The notes under the pieces were generated by a model. The model saw nothing but the letters and a program-made list of their open reading frames with translations. It made no database searches and was not told the origin of the DNA. Source: Ruegeria arenilitoris (lineage in GTDB: Bacteria > Pseudomonadota > Alphaproteobacteria > Rhodobacterales > Rhodobacteraceae). Taken from it: 64,000 nucleotides of DNA. Positions 18,202 through 28,384 of this stretch are shown here, in pieces (the first letter of the stretch is position 1; every line of letters starts with the position of its first letter). The stretch spans positions 336,790 through 400,789 of the forward strand of contig NZ_WPYP01000002.1 in NCBI RefSeq assembly GCF_013030985.1. Reading direction: 5' to 3'. A program made the position numbers and the translations under genes.

Positions 18202-18206
18202 TGCTC

Positions 18207-18620
18207 TTACCCCTTTCTTATGTTGATTGTCTGCACCACTGTTTCGGGCACGGCGCGGGTCAGATCCACATGCAGCAGACCGTTTTCCATGATCGCCTCG
18301 CCCACCTCGACACCGTCTGCCAGCACAAACATGCGCTGAAACTGACGCGCCGCGATGCCACGGTGCAGGAAAATACGCCCCTCGCTGTCGTCGCGTTGAC
18401 GGCCCCGGATCACCAATTGGCGATCCTCGATGGTGATCGACAGATCCTCTTCCGCGAAACCGGCAACAGCCAGCGTAATGCGATACGAAAAGTCCGAGGT
18501 CTGCTCGATGTTATAGGGCGGGTATCCTTCGTTGCCAGCCTTTGCAGACCGTTCCAGAAGGCGTTCCAGCTGCTCGAACCCCAAAAGATGCGGGTATGAG
18601 CCAAGAGTAAGTTTCGACAC
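18207..18620 (-). CDS. Small heat shock protein, Hsp20 family
   Basis: This 137-residue protein is an alpha-crystallin type holdase. The N-terminal segment contains FEQLERLLERSA, and the core has the Class A style YNIEQTSDFSYRITLAVAGF, LVIRGRQ and FLHRGIAARQFQRMFVLAD with NGLLHVDL, plus the C-terminal IxI-type tail TINIRKG. I take GTG 18620 as start: it is preceded by AAGGA at good spacing and fits family length; the upstream extension is not family-like. A sigma32-type promoter is visible upstream. Confidence 0.92.
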   Translation of the reverse strand: MSKLTLGSYPHLLGFEQLERLLERSAKAGNEGYPPYNIEQTSDFSYRITLAVAGFAEEDLSITIEDRQLVIRGRQRDDSEGRIFLHRGIAARQFQRMFVLADGVEVGEAIMENGLLHVDLTRAVPETVVQTINIRKG

Positions 18621-18688
18621 GTATTTTCGTCCTTTATTGTCAAAGCGACGTGTGGCGCGGCCCCATTCTGGCAACCGCGTAGAATAGA

Positions 18689-18717
18689 ATATGGGAATAT
18701 GCGGGGATGTCCACAAG
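18689..18717 (-). promoter_or_regulatory. RpoH-type heat-shock promoter for hsp20-DUF1150
   Basis: Read on the minus strand, CTTG (18717-18714) is followed after 17 bp by TCCCATAT (18696-18689). This matches the sigma32 pattern CTTGaaa, 13-15 bp, CCCCATnT with one change in the -10 block. The site lies about 70 bp upstream of the hsp20 start. Confidence 0.65.
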
Positions 18718-18784
18718 GTCTGGCCGGATAAAGCCTGACACACTATCTTGTGTGTTAAGCACCACAAAAGGCACTGAGTCGCTC

Positions 18785-19009
18785 ATGAACGCGCCCACCG
18801 ATCTTTCGATGAAAACAGACGAGGTTTTGCGGGTTGAACTGGAGGTTTTCCGCCGTCAGCACCGTGATCTGGACGAGGCGATCGAGGCGCTGCAAGCCAC
18901 TGGCACCGCCGATCAACTGACGATCAAAAGGTTGAAAAAGCAAAAACTGCGGCTGAAGGACATCATTCGCCTGATCGAGGACCGTTTGACCCCTGACATC
19001 ATCGCCTGA
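18785..19009 (+). CDS. DUF465 (YdcH-like) small coiled-coil protein
   Basis: This 74-residue protein fits DUF465/Ydc[17 protein letters not shown] followed by [20 protein letters not shown], two helices forming a hairpin or coiled coil. Function is unknown. It diverges from hsp20 and lies 65 bp before purE. A start at 18707 is rejected because it runs through the hsp20 promoter. Confidence 0.88.
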   Translation: MNAPTDLSMKTDEVLRVELEVFRRQHRDLDEAIEALQATGTADQLTIKRLKKQKLRLKDIIRLIEDRLTPDIIA

Positions 19010-19074
19010 CGCATTGCCACGAAGTCGGATTTGGCTATAGTGCGCGCTCTCTCAGAAGGCGGGGAAGCAAGCGG

Positions 19075-19560
19075 ATGAGCGACGTAAAAGTGGGGATCAT
19101 CATGGGCAGCCAGTCGGACTGGCCCACGATGAAGGAAGCAGCTGACATTCTGGATGAGCTGGGCATTGCGTATGAAAAACGCATTGTCTCGGCGCACCGC
19201 ACCCCCGACCGTTTGTGGGACTACGGCAAGACCGCCGTGTCACGCGGGCTGAACGTGATCATTGCAGGGGCCGGTGGGGCCGCGCATCTGCCGGGCATGA
19301 TGGCCTCGAAAACGCGGGTGCCGGTGATTGGCGTTCCGGTGCAGACGCGGGCGCTGTCTGGCGTCGACTCCCTCTACTCCATCGTCCAGATGCCCAAAGG
19401 GTTTCCCGTGGCGACCATGGCGATTGGGTCGGCAGGTGGTGCGAATGCAGGTCTTATGGCCGCTGGTATTCTGGCCTTGCAGGACGACGCACTGGCGCAG
19501 CGTTTGGACGCGTGGCGTGAGGCTTTGTCGGCCTCAATCCCCGAGGAACCACAGGGATGA
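19075..19560 (+). CDS. purE: 5-(carboxyamino)imidazole ribonucleotide mutase
   Basis: PurE converts N5-CAIR to CAIR in purine synthesis. The 161-residue protein starts [14 protein letters not shown] and has [21 protein letters not shown] and [17 protein letters not shown], all class I PurE motifs. Its partner purK lies one gene downstream. The stop overlaps the ATG of the inserted ProC-like gene by 4 bp, so the three are coupled. Confidence 0.96.
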   Translation: MSDVKVGIIMGSQSDWPTMKEAADILDELGIAYEKRIVSAHRTPDRLWDYGKTAVSRGLNVIIAGAGGAAHLPGMMASKTRVPVIGVPVQTRALSGVDSLYSIVQMPKGFPVATMAIGSAGGANAGLMAAGILALQDDALAQRLDAWREALSASIPEEPQG

Positions 19561-20312
19561 GCCGGATCGGGTTCATCGGCACAGGACATATCGCGGCACC
19601 GATCGCACGCCTGCTCGCCCGCAAAGGGCACGAGATCTATGTGACCGAGCGCAACGCTTCGGTCTCGGCTGCGCTGAAAGCCGAAATCAACGCGACGGTC
19701 AGCGATCCGCAGTCGGTGATCGACCAATCCGAAATCGTGTTTCTGTGCCTGCGCCCGCAAATCGCAGTCGAAGTACTTGGCCCGCTGACCTTTGGATCCG
19801 AACATCGGATCGTTTCCGTCATGGCCGCGGTTTCCGAACCTGAACTCAAATCGCTTTGTGCCCCTGCCGAGGATTTCGTGCAAACGATCCCTTTGGGCTT
19901 TCTGGAGCAAGGCGGCTGCCCGATGGCGGCTTATGGAAACGATCAGTTGCTGGCTGACTTGTTGGCCCCTGAAAACCCTGTCGTCAAAGTGGCAAGCGAA
20001 GCGTCGCTGAATGCACATTTTGCGATCTGTGCAATGGTTCCCGGCATTCTGGATCTGTTGGCGACCGGTTCGGAATGGCTGGCCGATCAGACGGGCGATG
20101 CCGACGGCGCAGAGTTCTACACAACTCAGTTGATGGCAGGCTTTCTTGCAACCATGAACAAAGGTCAGGCCGGACGTCTTGCCGCCGAACGCGACGCTCT
20201 GGCAACTGACGGAACGCTGAGCCTGCAAATGACGCAGGCCCTGCAATCGGACAAGGCGCATCAGGCCTTGCGCGACGCCCTGACTGCAATCGGCAAACGG
20301 CTGGAGACCTGA
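19557..20312 (+). CDS. ProC-like NAD(P)-binding oxidoreductase
   Basis: The 251-residue protein has a Rossmann start [17 protein letters not shown], the IVFLCLRPQ segment where ProC has VKPQ, and a helical C-terminal half. It resembles pyrroline-5-carboxylate reductase but lacks the clear GSGPAY signature and the proline-type C-terminus, so it is probably not a true ProC; a canonical proC lies at 3023. Its place between purE and purK, with an ATGA overlap and 3-bp gap, points to coexpression with purine synthesis. Substrate is unknown. Confidence 0.75.
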   Translation: MSRIGFIGTGHIAAPIARLLARKGHEIYVTERNASVSAALKAEINATVSDPQSVIDQSEIVFLCLRPQIAVEVLGPLTFGSEHRIVSVMAAVSEPELKSLCAPAEDFVQTIPLGFLEQGGCPMAAYGNDQLLADLLAPENPVVKVASEASLNAHFAICAMVPGILDLLATGSEWLADQTGDADGAEFYTTQLMAGFLATMNKGQAGRLAAERDALATDGTLSLQMTQALQSDKAHQALRDALTAIGKRLET

Positions 20313-20315
20313 ATA

Positions 20316-21383
20316 ATGACCGACATGCTTGCACCCGGTGCCACGATTGGCATCCTTGGCGGTGGCCAACTGGGCCGGATGTTGTCCATCGCGGCGGCGC
20401 GTTTGGGCTTTGTCACCCACATCTATGAACCCGGTGCCAACCCGCCCGCAGGGCAGGTAGCCGACCGGGTGACAACCGCGGCCTATGACGATGCGGACGC
20501 CTTGCGCGCGTTTGCCGAGTCGGTCGATGTCATCACCTATGAGTTCGAGAACATCCCGACCGAGGCGCTGGACCTGCTGGAAGCCCATCGCCCGATCCGC
20601 CCGGGGCGCGAGGCGCTGCGGGTCAGCCAGGACCGTCTGACCGAGAAGAATTTTCTACAGGGGCTGGGTCTGCAAACCGCACCGTTTGCCGACATCACCG
20701 ATCTGGGCAGCCTGAATGCAGCGATCGAACAGATCGGCACGCCCGCGATCCTGAAAACCCGCCGGTTTGGCTATGACGGCAAGGGGCAAGCACGGTTGCG
20801 TACGCCCGAAGACGCTGAGACCGCTCTGGCCGATATGGCGGGCGCGCCTGCGATTCTTGAGGGGTTTGTTGAGTTCAGCCACGAGGTTTCGATCATCGCC
20901 GCGCGCGGGTTGGACGGACAGGTCGCCTGTTTCGACCCCGGCGAAAACGTGCACCGTGATGGCATCCTGCACACCACGACGGTCCCTGCTCGCCTGCGCC
21001 CTGCGCAGCGCACGGATGCGGTCTTGCTGGCCGCCAACATCCTGAACGCGCTGGACTATGTTGGCGTCATGGGCGTTGAGCTGTTTGTCACCCCCGCCGG
21101 TCTGATCGTGAACGAGATTGCGCCGCGGGTGCATAACTCGGGTCACTGGACTCAGAACGGCTGCGCCGTGGATCAGTTCGAACAGCACATCCGCGCCGTA
21201 GCCGGGTGGCCTCTGGGCGACGGGCAACGGCATTCGGACGTGGTCATGGAGAACCTGATCGGTGACGACATGGACCGTGTGCCGGAACTGGCGCAGGAAC
21301 GCGATGTGGCCCTTCATCTTTATGGCAAGGCCGAGGTCAAAGCCGGTCGCAAGATGGGGCACTTCAACCGCATCTCGCGCTAG
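20316..21383 (+). CDS. purK: 5-(carboxyamino)imidazole ribonucleotide synthase
   Basis: PurK carboxylates AIR to N5-CAIR with ATP and bicarbonate. The 355-residue ATP-grasp protein has GILGGGQLGRMLSIAAARLG at its N-terminus, LKTRRFGYDGKGQ in the ATP-binding domain and LIVNEIAPRVHNSGHWTQ near residue 270. It supplies the substrate of PurE in the same operon. Confidence 0.96.
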   Translation: MTDMLAPGATIGILGGGQLGRMLSIAAARLGFVTHIYEPGANPPAGQVADRVTTAAYDDADALRAFAESVDVITYEFENIPTEALDLLEAHRPIRPGREALRVSQDRLTEKNFLQGLGLQTAPFADITDLGSLNAAIEQIGTPAILKTRRFGYDGKGQARLRTPEDAETALADMAGAPAILEGFVEFSHEVSIIAARGLDGQVACFDPGENVHRDGILHTTTVPARLRPAQRTDAVLLAANILNALDYVGVMGVELFVTPAGLIVNEIAPRVHNSGHWTQNGCAVDQFEQHIRAVAGWPLGDGQRHSDVVMENLIGDDMDRVPELAQERDVALHLYGKAEVKAGRKMGHFNRISR

Positions 21384-21437
21384 GGTATCGCGCTAACGCG
21401 CGATGCTTCCGGCAGTATTTGGCAAAGATGAAGCGGG

Positions 21438-22589
21438 TTAGCGGACGAATCGTGCCGCGATGTCTCCGGCCATGTAGCTGACCCGACCACCTGCCAACGT
21501 CGCCGCAACGCGGTGGGTTTCGGCATCCAGAATGACCAGATCGGCGCGTTGACCCGAAGCCAGCGTGCCCCGGTCATGCAGCCCCAACACGCGCGCAGGC
21601 CCGGACGACACCAGCGCCCACGCCCCAGCCATGTCCACCAACCCGGACTTGGCCAGCATCAGCGCGGCTCGGCGCGGGCTCGGGTAGTGATAATCCGAGG
21701 CCAGCGCGTCGCAATACCCCATTGTGATCAGGTCCAACGCGCTGACGTTGCCCTTATGCGAGCCCCCGCGCACCACATTGGGCGAACCCAGAATGATGTA
21801 GTCGCCCGAGGCGCGCGCCGCCTCGGCGGCCTCGAGCGTTTCGGGGAACTCGGCGATCTGTGCCCCCCGCGCGCGCCAGTCAGCGCGGGTTTGTGCAGTG
21901 GCGTCGTCATGGCTGCCCATGCGCACGCCCTGTTTTGCGAGGTCCGCACACAGCGTGTCCAGCGCCGCAGGCACCTCGGTCCGGCGGTCATGCATGGACA
22001 GCAACAACTCGAAGTGCTTCTCCGGGTGGCGCCCGGCCTTGAGCGCCTGTCCGGTCAGGCGCGGCGGTTTGCGGCGCTCAGCCAGCCGGTCATGTGGCAG
22101 ATGGTCGTTGAACACCACATAGGGCACCTGCCATTCGGCAATACGCTCGGGCAGACCTGCGTAATCGTCGAGCATATGCGTCTCGAACCGCAATTGCGGC
22201 ATCAGGTCGGTGACCACACGATCTTTGACCGCAGCAATGGCGTCAAATACCTGCCCAGCAAATTCGGGACCGCGCACGCCGCCCTCCCAGCTGTGGAACT
22301 GGGCCAGAACGGCGGTGGTGATGCCGTTGGCCGCCAGTTCGGCCTCGACCGAGAGGATGCCTTCGTCCATCTGTTTCATCGCCCCGCGACGCGGCGCGAT
22401 ATGGCGTTCGAACCCGTCCCCGTGCAGATCGATGATCCCGGGCAACACCAGATAGCCGGCCAGGTCGATTTCCCGCCCGGTACGGTCCGACTGAATGACC
22501 CCATCCCCTATGGTCAACTCGGAATGCACAAGGCCCTGCTCCGGCAACAGCACCTCTGCGCCGGTCAGGGTCAGGTTCAATGCGGTCAT
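21438..22589 (-). CDS. phnM: PhnM, alpha-D-ribose 1-methylphosphonate 5-triphosphate diphosphatase
   Basis: PhnM is an amidohydrolase-fold enzyme that removes pyrophosphate from the C-P lyase pathway intermediate. The 383-residue protein has LPGIIDLHGDGFERHIAPR (metal ligands), IDxH-like parts, MGSHDDAT, and near the end ASGQRADLVILD. ATG 22589 gives MTALNLTLTGA; a longer frame to 22619 would overlap the upstream gene. No other phn gene is in the window, which is unusual. Its start overlaps the stop of the hydrolase gene by 4 bp. Confidence 0.88.
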   Translation of the reverse strand: MTALNLTLTGAEVLLPEQGLVHSELTIGDGVIQSDRTGREIDLAGYLVLPGIIDLHGDGFERHIAPRRGAMKQMDEGILSVEAELAANGITTAVLAQFHSWEGGVRGPEFAGQVFDAIAAVKDRVVTDLMPQLRFETHMLDDYAGLPERIAEWQVPYVVFNDHLPHDRLAERRKPPRLTGQALKAGRHPEKHFELLLSMHDRRTEVPAALDTLCADLAKQGVRMGSHDDATAQTRADWRARGAQIAEFPETLEAAEAARASGDYIILGSPNVVRGGSHKGNVSALDLITMGYCDALASDYHYPSPRRAALMLAKSGLVDMAGAWALVSSGPARVLGLHDRGTLASGQRADLVILDAETHRVAATLAGGRVSYMAGDIAARFVR

Positions 22590-23359
22590 TGCGAGGGCTC
22601 CGAAGCAGGTTCCGAGCAATCCCGCCCGATGCAGATTTCGTCGATGATGTCCAGCACCCCGTCCAGCCAGGTGATCTGGGGATCAAACTGACCGTACTCG
22701 ATGAAATGCAGCGCTTGCGCCATCACGCGCGGGTTGTTCATCATGAAAGTGTGGGTCACCGGCAGAACGATATGGTCCTTCATGCCTTCGACTTTCGTCG
22801 TCTCGATCGACACCTTGCCGTCATCCCGGCCATCGATCATCGACGAGAACACCGGGTTCAGCGAGTTCTCACCCGCGATCACGCCCAGTTCGAATTCCAC
22901 CGGCGGCAACTGGCGCGGAATGCCCTCGGGGCCAGTGCCCAGCGCCAGACCGGCGGGGCCGTGCAACATGCCGAACACCTCCCAGGCGCCCAGCTCATCG
23001 ACCAGCTGGCTGCCCTGATTGGGCGGGCCGAGCATGACCACACGTCCCAGATTTTCCGGGTGGTGGTCCTGCAGCCAGTAACGCAGCAGAATCCCACCCA
23101 TCGAATGCGCTACGACATTTGCCGTGTCGTCTCCACAGGCCGCGAAGGCATCCGGCAAGGTCTGATTGGCCAGCTCCGGGATCGGCAAGTCCGTCGAGGG
23201 ATAGCCGGGGCGTACCACGGTGTAGCCATGCGCCTGAAAAAGCTGTTCCATGACGGTGAACGATGCCTCGGTCCGCGCAAGCCCATGCAGCAGTACCACG
23301 CATTTTGCCTGGGCCACGGCCGGAACAAGAAACAGAAAAAGGGCAAGCAGATATTTCAT
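22586..23359 (-). CDS. Secreted alpha/beta hydrolase, lipase-like
   Basis: The 257-residue product opens with a signal peptide (MKYLLALFLFLVPAVAQA, cut expected after about residue 18). The mature part begins with VVLLHGLARTEASF (oxyanion region), and VVAHSMGGILLRYW contains the nucleophile Ser in an AHSMGG elbow. Such proteins act in the periplasm or outside on esters. Cotranscription with phnM is suggested by the overlap, but a shared function is not obvious. Confidence 0.82.
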   Translation of the reverse strand: MKYLLALFLFLVPAVAQAKCVVLLHGLARTEASFTVMEQLFQAHGYTVVRPGYPSTDLPIPELANQTLPDAFAACGDDTANVVAHSMGGILLRYWLQDHHPENLGRVVMLGPPNQGSQLVDELGAWEVFGMLHGPAGLALGTGPEGIPRQLPPVEFELGVIAGENSLNPVFSSMIDGRDDGKVSIETTKVEGMKDHIVLPVTHTFMMNNPRVMAQALHFIEYGQFDPQITWLDGVLDIIDEICIGRDCSEPASEPSQ

Positions 23360-23397
23360 AGCCGCCAGATAAGCCTTAAGCGCAGGTGATGAAACCC

Positions 23398-24240
23398 CTA
23401 GCGCGGCGTCAGACGCAGGACGGCCAGCGCGATGCCGCCCAGAACCAGCGATGCCCCCAGGATCAGGCGCAGGCTGGCAACCTCACCCAGCAGGAGAACG
23501 CCGCCGAGAATTGCGATGATAGGCACGCTCAGCTGCACCACTGCCGCCGTGGTGGGGGCCAGTTGCGGCAGGACGCGATACCAAAGCGCGTACCCCATCC
23601 CCGACGTGACACCACCGGAGATGGCGGCCAGCAAGTAGCCCGAACCGGTCATCTGCCAGTCTGCTCCGTTGACCAAAAGGGCCAACCCGGTCACCGGCAG
23701 CGCAACGATGAAATTGGCCGCTGTCCCTGCCAAGGCATCCGGTTCAGATCGCCCGACCAGAGAATAGATCGCCCAGCCGACCCCCGCAGCCGTCATCAGC
23801 ACTGCGCCATTAAGGTCGACCTGCACTGCACCCGACGGCCAGAGCACATAGGCCAGGCCAACCAGCGCAATCGCGGCACCGGCAATCTGGCGGAAGGTCG
23901 GGGCGCTTGCTGTCACAGATGTCACGGCAAACATGGTGACCTGCACCACACCAAACAGGATCAATGCCCCCAGTCCGGCATCCAGCGTCAGATAAGCCAG
24001 CGAGAACCCGATCATATAAAGCGACAACGCCCCTGCCCCCGCGATCCTGCGCCGGTTACGCAGCGGCAAATGTCCGGCTCTGAGCCACACCAGACCAGCC
24101 AGCACCACGGCCCCGGCCAGAACCCGAACAACGGCGAACCCGGCAGGGTCACTGGCACCGCTGTCGATTGCCAGACGGTTCAGGATCGAGTTCGCCGCAA
24201 AAGCGCACATGGTCAGGGCAGTGAGCAGAAACAGACGCAT
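23398..24240 (-). CDS. EamA-family (DMT) transporter
   Basis: The 280-residue protein has about ten membrane segments in two repeats, the drug/metabolite transporter layout. Features include FAANSILNRLAI near the start, GFAVVRVLAGAVVL, and the second-repeat segment VQLSVPIIAILGGVLLLGE. Substrate is unknown; family members export amino acids, metabolites or drugs. ATG 24240 is preferred to the longer frame from 24276. Confidence 0.88.
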   Translation of the reverse strand: MRLFLLTALTMCAFAANSILNRLAIDSGASDPAGFAVVRVLAGAVVLAGLVWLRAGHLPLRNRRRIAGAGALSLYMIGFSLAYLTLDAGLGALILFGVVQVTMFAVTSVTASAPTFRQIAGAAIALVGLAYVLWPSGAVQVDLNGAVLMTAAGVGWAIYSLVGRSEPDALAGTAANFIVALPVTGLALLVNGADWQMTGSGYLLAAISGGVTSGMGYALWYRVLPQLAPTTAAVVQLSVPIIAILGGVLLLGEVASLRLILGASLVLGGIALAVLRLTPR

Positions 24241-24301
24241 CTCAACCGCATAGCGGTTCCTCGGCGATTTGCACACTCACTTTCCTGCGGGAACGGTCCG
24301 T

Positions 24302-24335
24302 AAAACGAAACGGGGCCGCCCGAAGGCGACCCCGT
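24302..24335 (-). terminator. Terminator of groESL
   Basis: An 11-bp stem (24310-24320 with 24325-24335, one mismatch-type wobble) with a four-base loop lies 26 bp after the groEL stop. On the minus strand it is followed by TTTCGTTTTA, a broken T tract. Confidence 0.75.
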
Positions 24336-24360
24336 CCGTAAGCACTAAGGCTAAGGCAGC

Positions 24361-26037
<1,677 letters not shown>

Positions 26038-26055
26038 TCAGAGAAGCGCGCGGGC

Positions 26056-26343
26056 TTACTCGATGATCCCCATGATGTCGCTTTCTTTCATCATCAGCAG
26101 CTCTTCGCCGTTGACCTGAACCTCGGTGCCCGACCATTTGCCGAACAGGATCTTGTCGCCAGCTTTCACAGCCATTGCGATCAGTTCGCCGCTGTCCTTG
26201 CGTGCGCCTTCGCCGGTTGCGACGACTTCGCCTTCGCTGGGCTTTTCTTTTGCGCTGTCAGGAATGATCAGGCCGCCTGCGGTTTTCTCTTCGCTTTCGG
26301 TACGGCGAACCAGCACGCGGTCATGAAGCGGTTTCAATGCCAT
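26056..26343 (-). CDS. groES: Co-chaperonin GroES (10 kDa)
   Basis: GroES caps the GroEL ring. The 95-residue protein starts [14 protein letters not shown] and has the mobile loop [18 protein letters not shown] and the end [14 protein letters not shown]. It is the first gene of the groESL operon. Confidence 0.98.
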   Translation of the reverse strand: MALKPLHDRVLVRRTESEEKTAGGLIIPDSAKEKPSEGEVVATGEGARKDSGELIAMAVKAGDKILFGKWSGTEVQVNGEELLMMKESDIMGIIE

Positions 26344-26401
26344 CTTTGCAGCTCCTTGGGCTCAAAGTTTATCTATCCTCCCCTCACCGGACGGCGAGGC
26401 G

Positions 26402-26428
26402 TTAGCACTCAAGGGTGGAGAGTGATAA
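26402..26428. promoter_or_regulatory. CIRCE operator (HrcA site) before groESL
   Basis: TTAGCACTC at 26402-26410, nine spacer bases, then GAGTGATAA at 26420-26428. This is the CIRCE inverted repeat with one change from the consensus right half. HrcA binding here would repress groESL until heat or misfolded-protein stress. It lies about 60 bp upstream of groES, just downstream of the promoter. Confidence 0.93.
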
Positions 26429-26435
26429 CGACGCA

Positions 26436-26464
26436 TAGCTAGGGAGTTCAAAACCCCGAGTCAA
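26436..26464 (-). promoter_or_regulatory. Sigma70-type promoter of groESL
   Basis: On the minus strand TTGACT (26464-26459) is spaced 17 bp from TAGCTA (26441-26436). Transcription would start within the CIRCE, the usual arrangement. Confidence 0.65.
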
Positions 26465-26495
26465 CAAGCTGTGATGGATTTTTTTGCGGCTTGGA

Positions 26496-27170
26496 TCAGT
26501 TGGCCTGCTCCCAGCTATAAGCCCAATGCTTCAATCCTTCCGTCCCCTGAGAGGTAAGCGCGTAAACGCCCTTTTCAACCTTCTCAAACCAACCATAATG
26601 GTTTTCCCGCATCAGGCGGGTGGCCGCGGGTACTCCGGTCGCTTTCGCCACCTCGGCCCCCTTGGAGGCGCCGCATTCAGCCAGATGAGCTGCACACTTC
26701 AACGCGTCTTGACGGTAGGCCGTGACAATGCCGTGCCGGGTCGCTCCTCCGGCATTGGGGTCACCTTCCAACCGGTCGAACTCACGCAGCAACCACGTGG
26801 CCTTTGCCTTGTTCTTGCGCGGCGCATAAGGGCCGGGATCGCATTGCACCTCGACCGTGCCATCGGCCCGAACGGTGATCAGCCCCAGGCCCAGACGACG
26901 GCACAGCGCGAGGTTGTCCTTCAACGCCCGCCGGGCCGTGCGTCCTTTGGGTTTGCACACACCGATATAGACCTGATCGGTCACTTTCAGCCGCGTGATC
27001 GCCTGATGAAACAACGCCAGCGAAAACCGTAGCTTGAGCTCTACGATCACCGGCTCATCGCCATCCCGCACGGCAACGATATCGGCCGCGCCGACCTCGC
27101 CTTTGACGGTATAGCCCTGACGCTCCAGCAGCGCCTTGATGGGGGGATAGAGATCCTGCTCGCGGTCCAT
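26496..27170 (-). CDS. DUF2161 family protein, PD-(D/E)XK-like
   Basis: The 224-residue protein matches DUF2161, annotated as a putative phosphodiesterase/nuclease fold. Visible are DLYPPIKALLERQGY, then GAADIVAVRDGDEPVIVELKLRFS, which fits a D...ExK nuclease core (Asp near 30, ELK near 47). A winged-helix-like C-terminal part follows (GASKGAEVAKATG). Substrate and role are unknown. No ribosome site is clear; GTG 27176 is an alternative start. Confidence 0.78.
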   Translation of the reverse strand: MDREQDLYPPIKALLERQGYTVKGEVGAADIVAVRDGDEPVIVELKLRFSLALFHQAITRLKVTDQVYIGVCKPKGRTARRALKDNLALCRRLGLGLITVRADGTVEVQCDPGPYAPRKNKAKATWLLREFDRLEGDPNAGGATRHGIVTAYRQDALKCAAHLAECGASKGAEVAKATGVPAATRLMRENHYGWFEKVEKGVYALTSQGTEGLKHWAYSWEQAN

Positions 27171-27292
27171 AACCACATGCTAGGCGAATTGCCAAAGATT
27201 GCCAGAGGCCACATGCAAGCCTCTGATCTGCCTTGCATACCGCCCTGCACCGAGGCAAGGTCCGGCAAGATGACACCACCGGGATGATACAC

Positions 27293-28273
27293 ATGCGCCT
27301 GTTCCTGTTTCTGATCTGCCTGCTGCTGCCCGCCACCGTTCAGGCCGCGTGCGAAGGGCGTGATCTGAAGGCCGACCTGACGCCCGCGGCGCGGGCGGAA
27401 CTGGAGCAGGCCCTTGAAGGCGTCCCCTACCCAGAAGGCAACCACTGGATCGCAACCAAGGGCGACACGGTGCTGCATCTGATCGGCACGCTCCACCTGA
27501 GCGATCCGCGAATGGACGCAATTGTCGAACGCCTGACACCGACACTCAGCCAGGCCGATGCTTTCTATTTCGAAGTGACCCGGGACGAGATGGACGCCTG
27601 GGAACAGGAACTGGCCCTTGACCCAAGCCCGATCCTGATCACGTCCGGCCCCACCCTGATCGACCTGCTGCCCGATGAGGCGTGGACGGCCCTGTCGTCT
27701 GCGATGGCCGAGCGCGGTATACCCAGTTGGATGGGGGCAAAAATGCGCCCTTGGTTTCTGGGCATGACGCTGGCCATGCCTGCGTGTTTACTTGGGAACC
27801 CGGAGGCCAGTCGCGGGCTGGACGCACGCCTGACCGAACTGGCCGAAGAACACGGCATCCCGCAATTCTCGTTGGAGAGCATCGAGGAACTGATGGCGAT
27901 GTTCGAAATCCACACCATCGAAGAACAGGCGGAATCGCTGGCGCGGATGGCCAATGCATATGGAAACAGCGACGACCAGATGGTCACCATGGCAAATGCC
28001 TATTTCGACGAAAATCACGCACACTCCATCGAACTGGGCCGCATCATGGCGCGCAAGTATTCCGGCATGTCGCCCGAAGTTTTCGACGAGGAATGGGGAG
28101 CGTTCGAACAACACCTGCTGATCGAGCGGAACAACAACTGGATGCCGCATATTCTCAGCATTCAGGATCAGACCGCCGTGATCGCCGTGGGGGCGGGACA
28201 TCTAAGTGACACTTACGGCCTGCTGAACCAGTTGCAACAGGCCGGATACACCCTGACCCGCGCGCCTTTCTGA
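27293..28273 (+). CDS. TraB/GumN family protein
   Basis: The 326-residue protein has a signal peptide (MRLFLFLICLLLPATVQA) and a TraB/GumN domain: HLIGTLHLSDPRM near residue 63 and, at the end, VIAVGAGHLSDTYGLLNQLQQAGY. These paired HL motifs suggest a metal-dependent hydrolase, as for the related Tiki proteases; the bacterial role is unknown. ATG 27284 is an alternative start three codons earlier. It diverges from the DUF2161 gene. Confidence 0.85.
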   Translation: MRLFLFLICLLLPATVQAACEGRDLKADLTPAARAELEQALEGVPYPEGNHWIATKGDTVLHLIGTLHLSDPRMDAIVERLTPTLSQADAFYFEVTRDEMDAWEQELALDPSPILITSGPTLIDLLPDEAWTALSSAMAERGIPSWMGAKMRPWFLGMTLAMPACLLGNPEASRGLDARLTELAEEHGIPQFSLESIEELMAMFEIHTIEEQAESLARMANAYGNSDDQMVTMANAYFDENHAHSIELGRIMARKYSGMSPEVFDEEWGAFEQHLLIERNNNWMPHILSIQDQTAVIAVGAGHLSDTYGLLNQLQQAGYTLTRAPF

Positions 28274-28384
28274 CCTGAAACCAGCGAAATCCAGACCAAC
28301 CGTCGCAGCGTAAACTCTGCCGGGTGACAACCCCGGCGGACCGCCCTATAAGGCGCGCAAATTTATCATCCTCAGGACGCTGAC

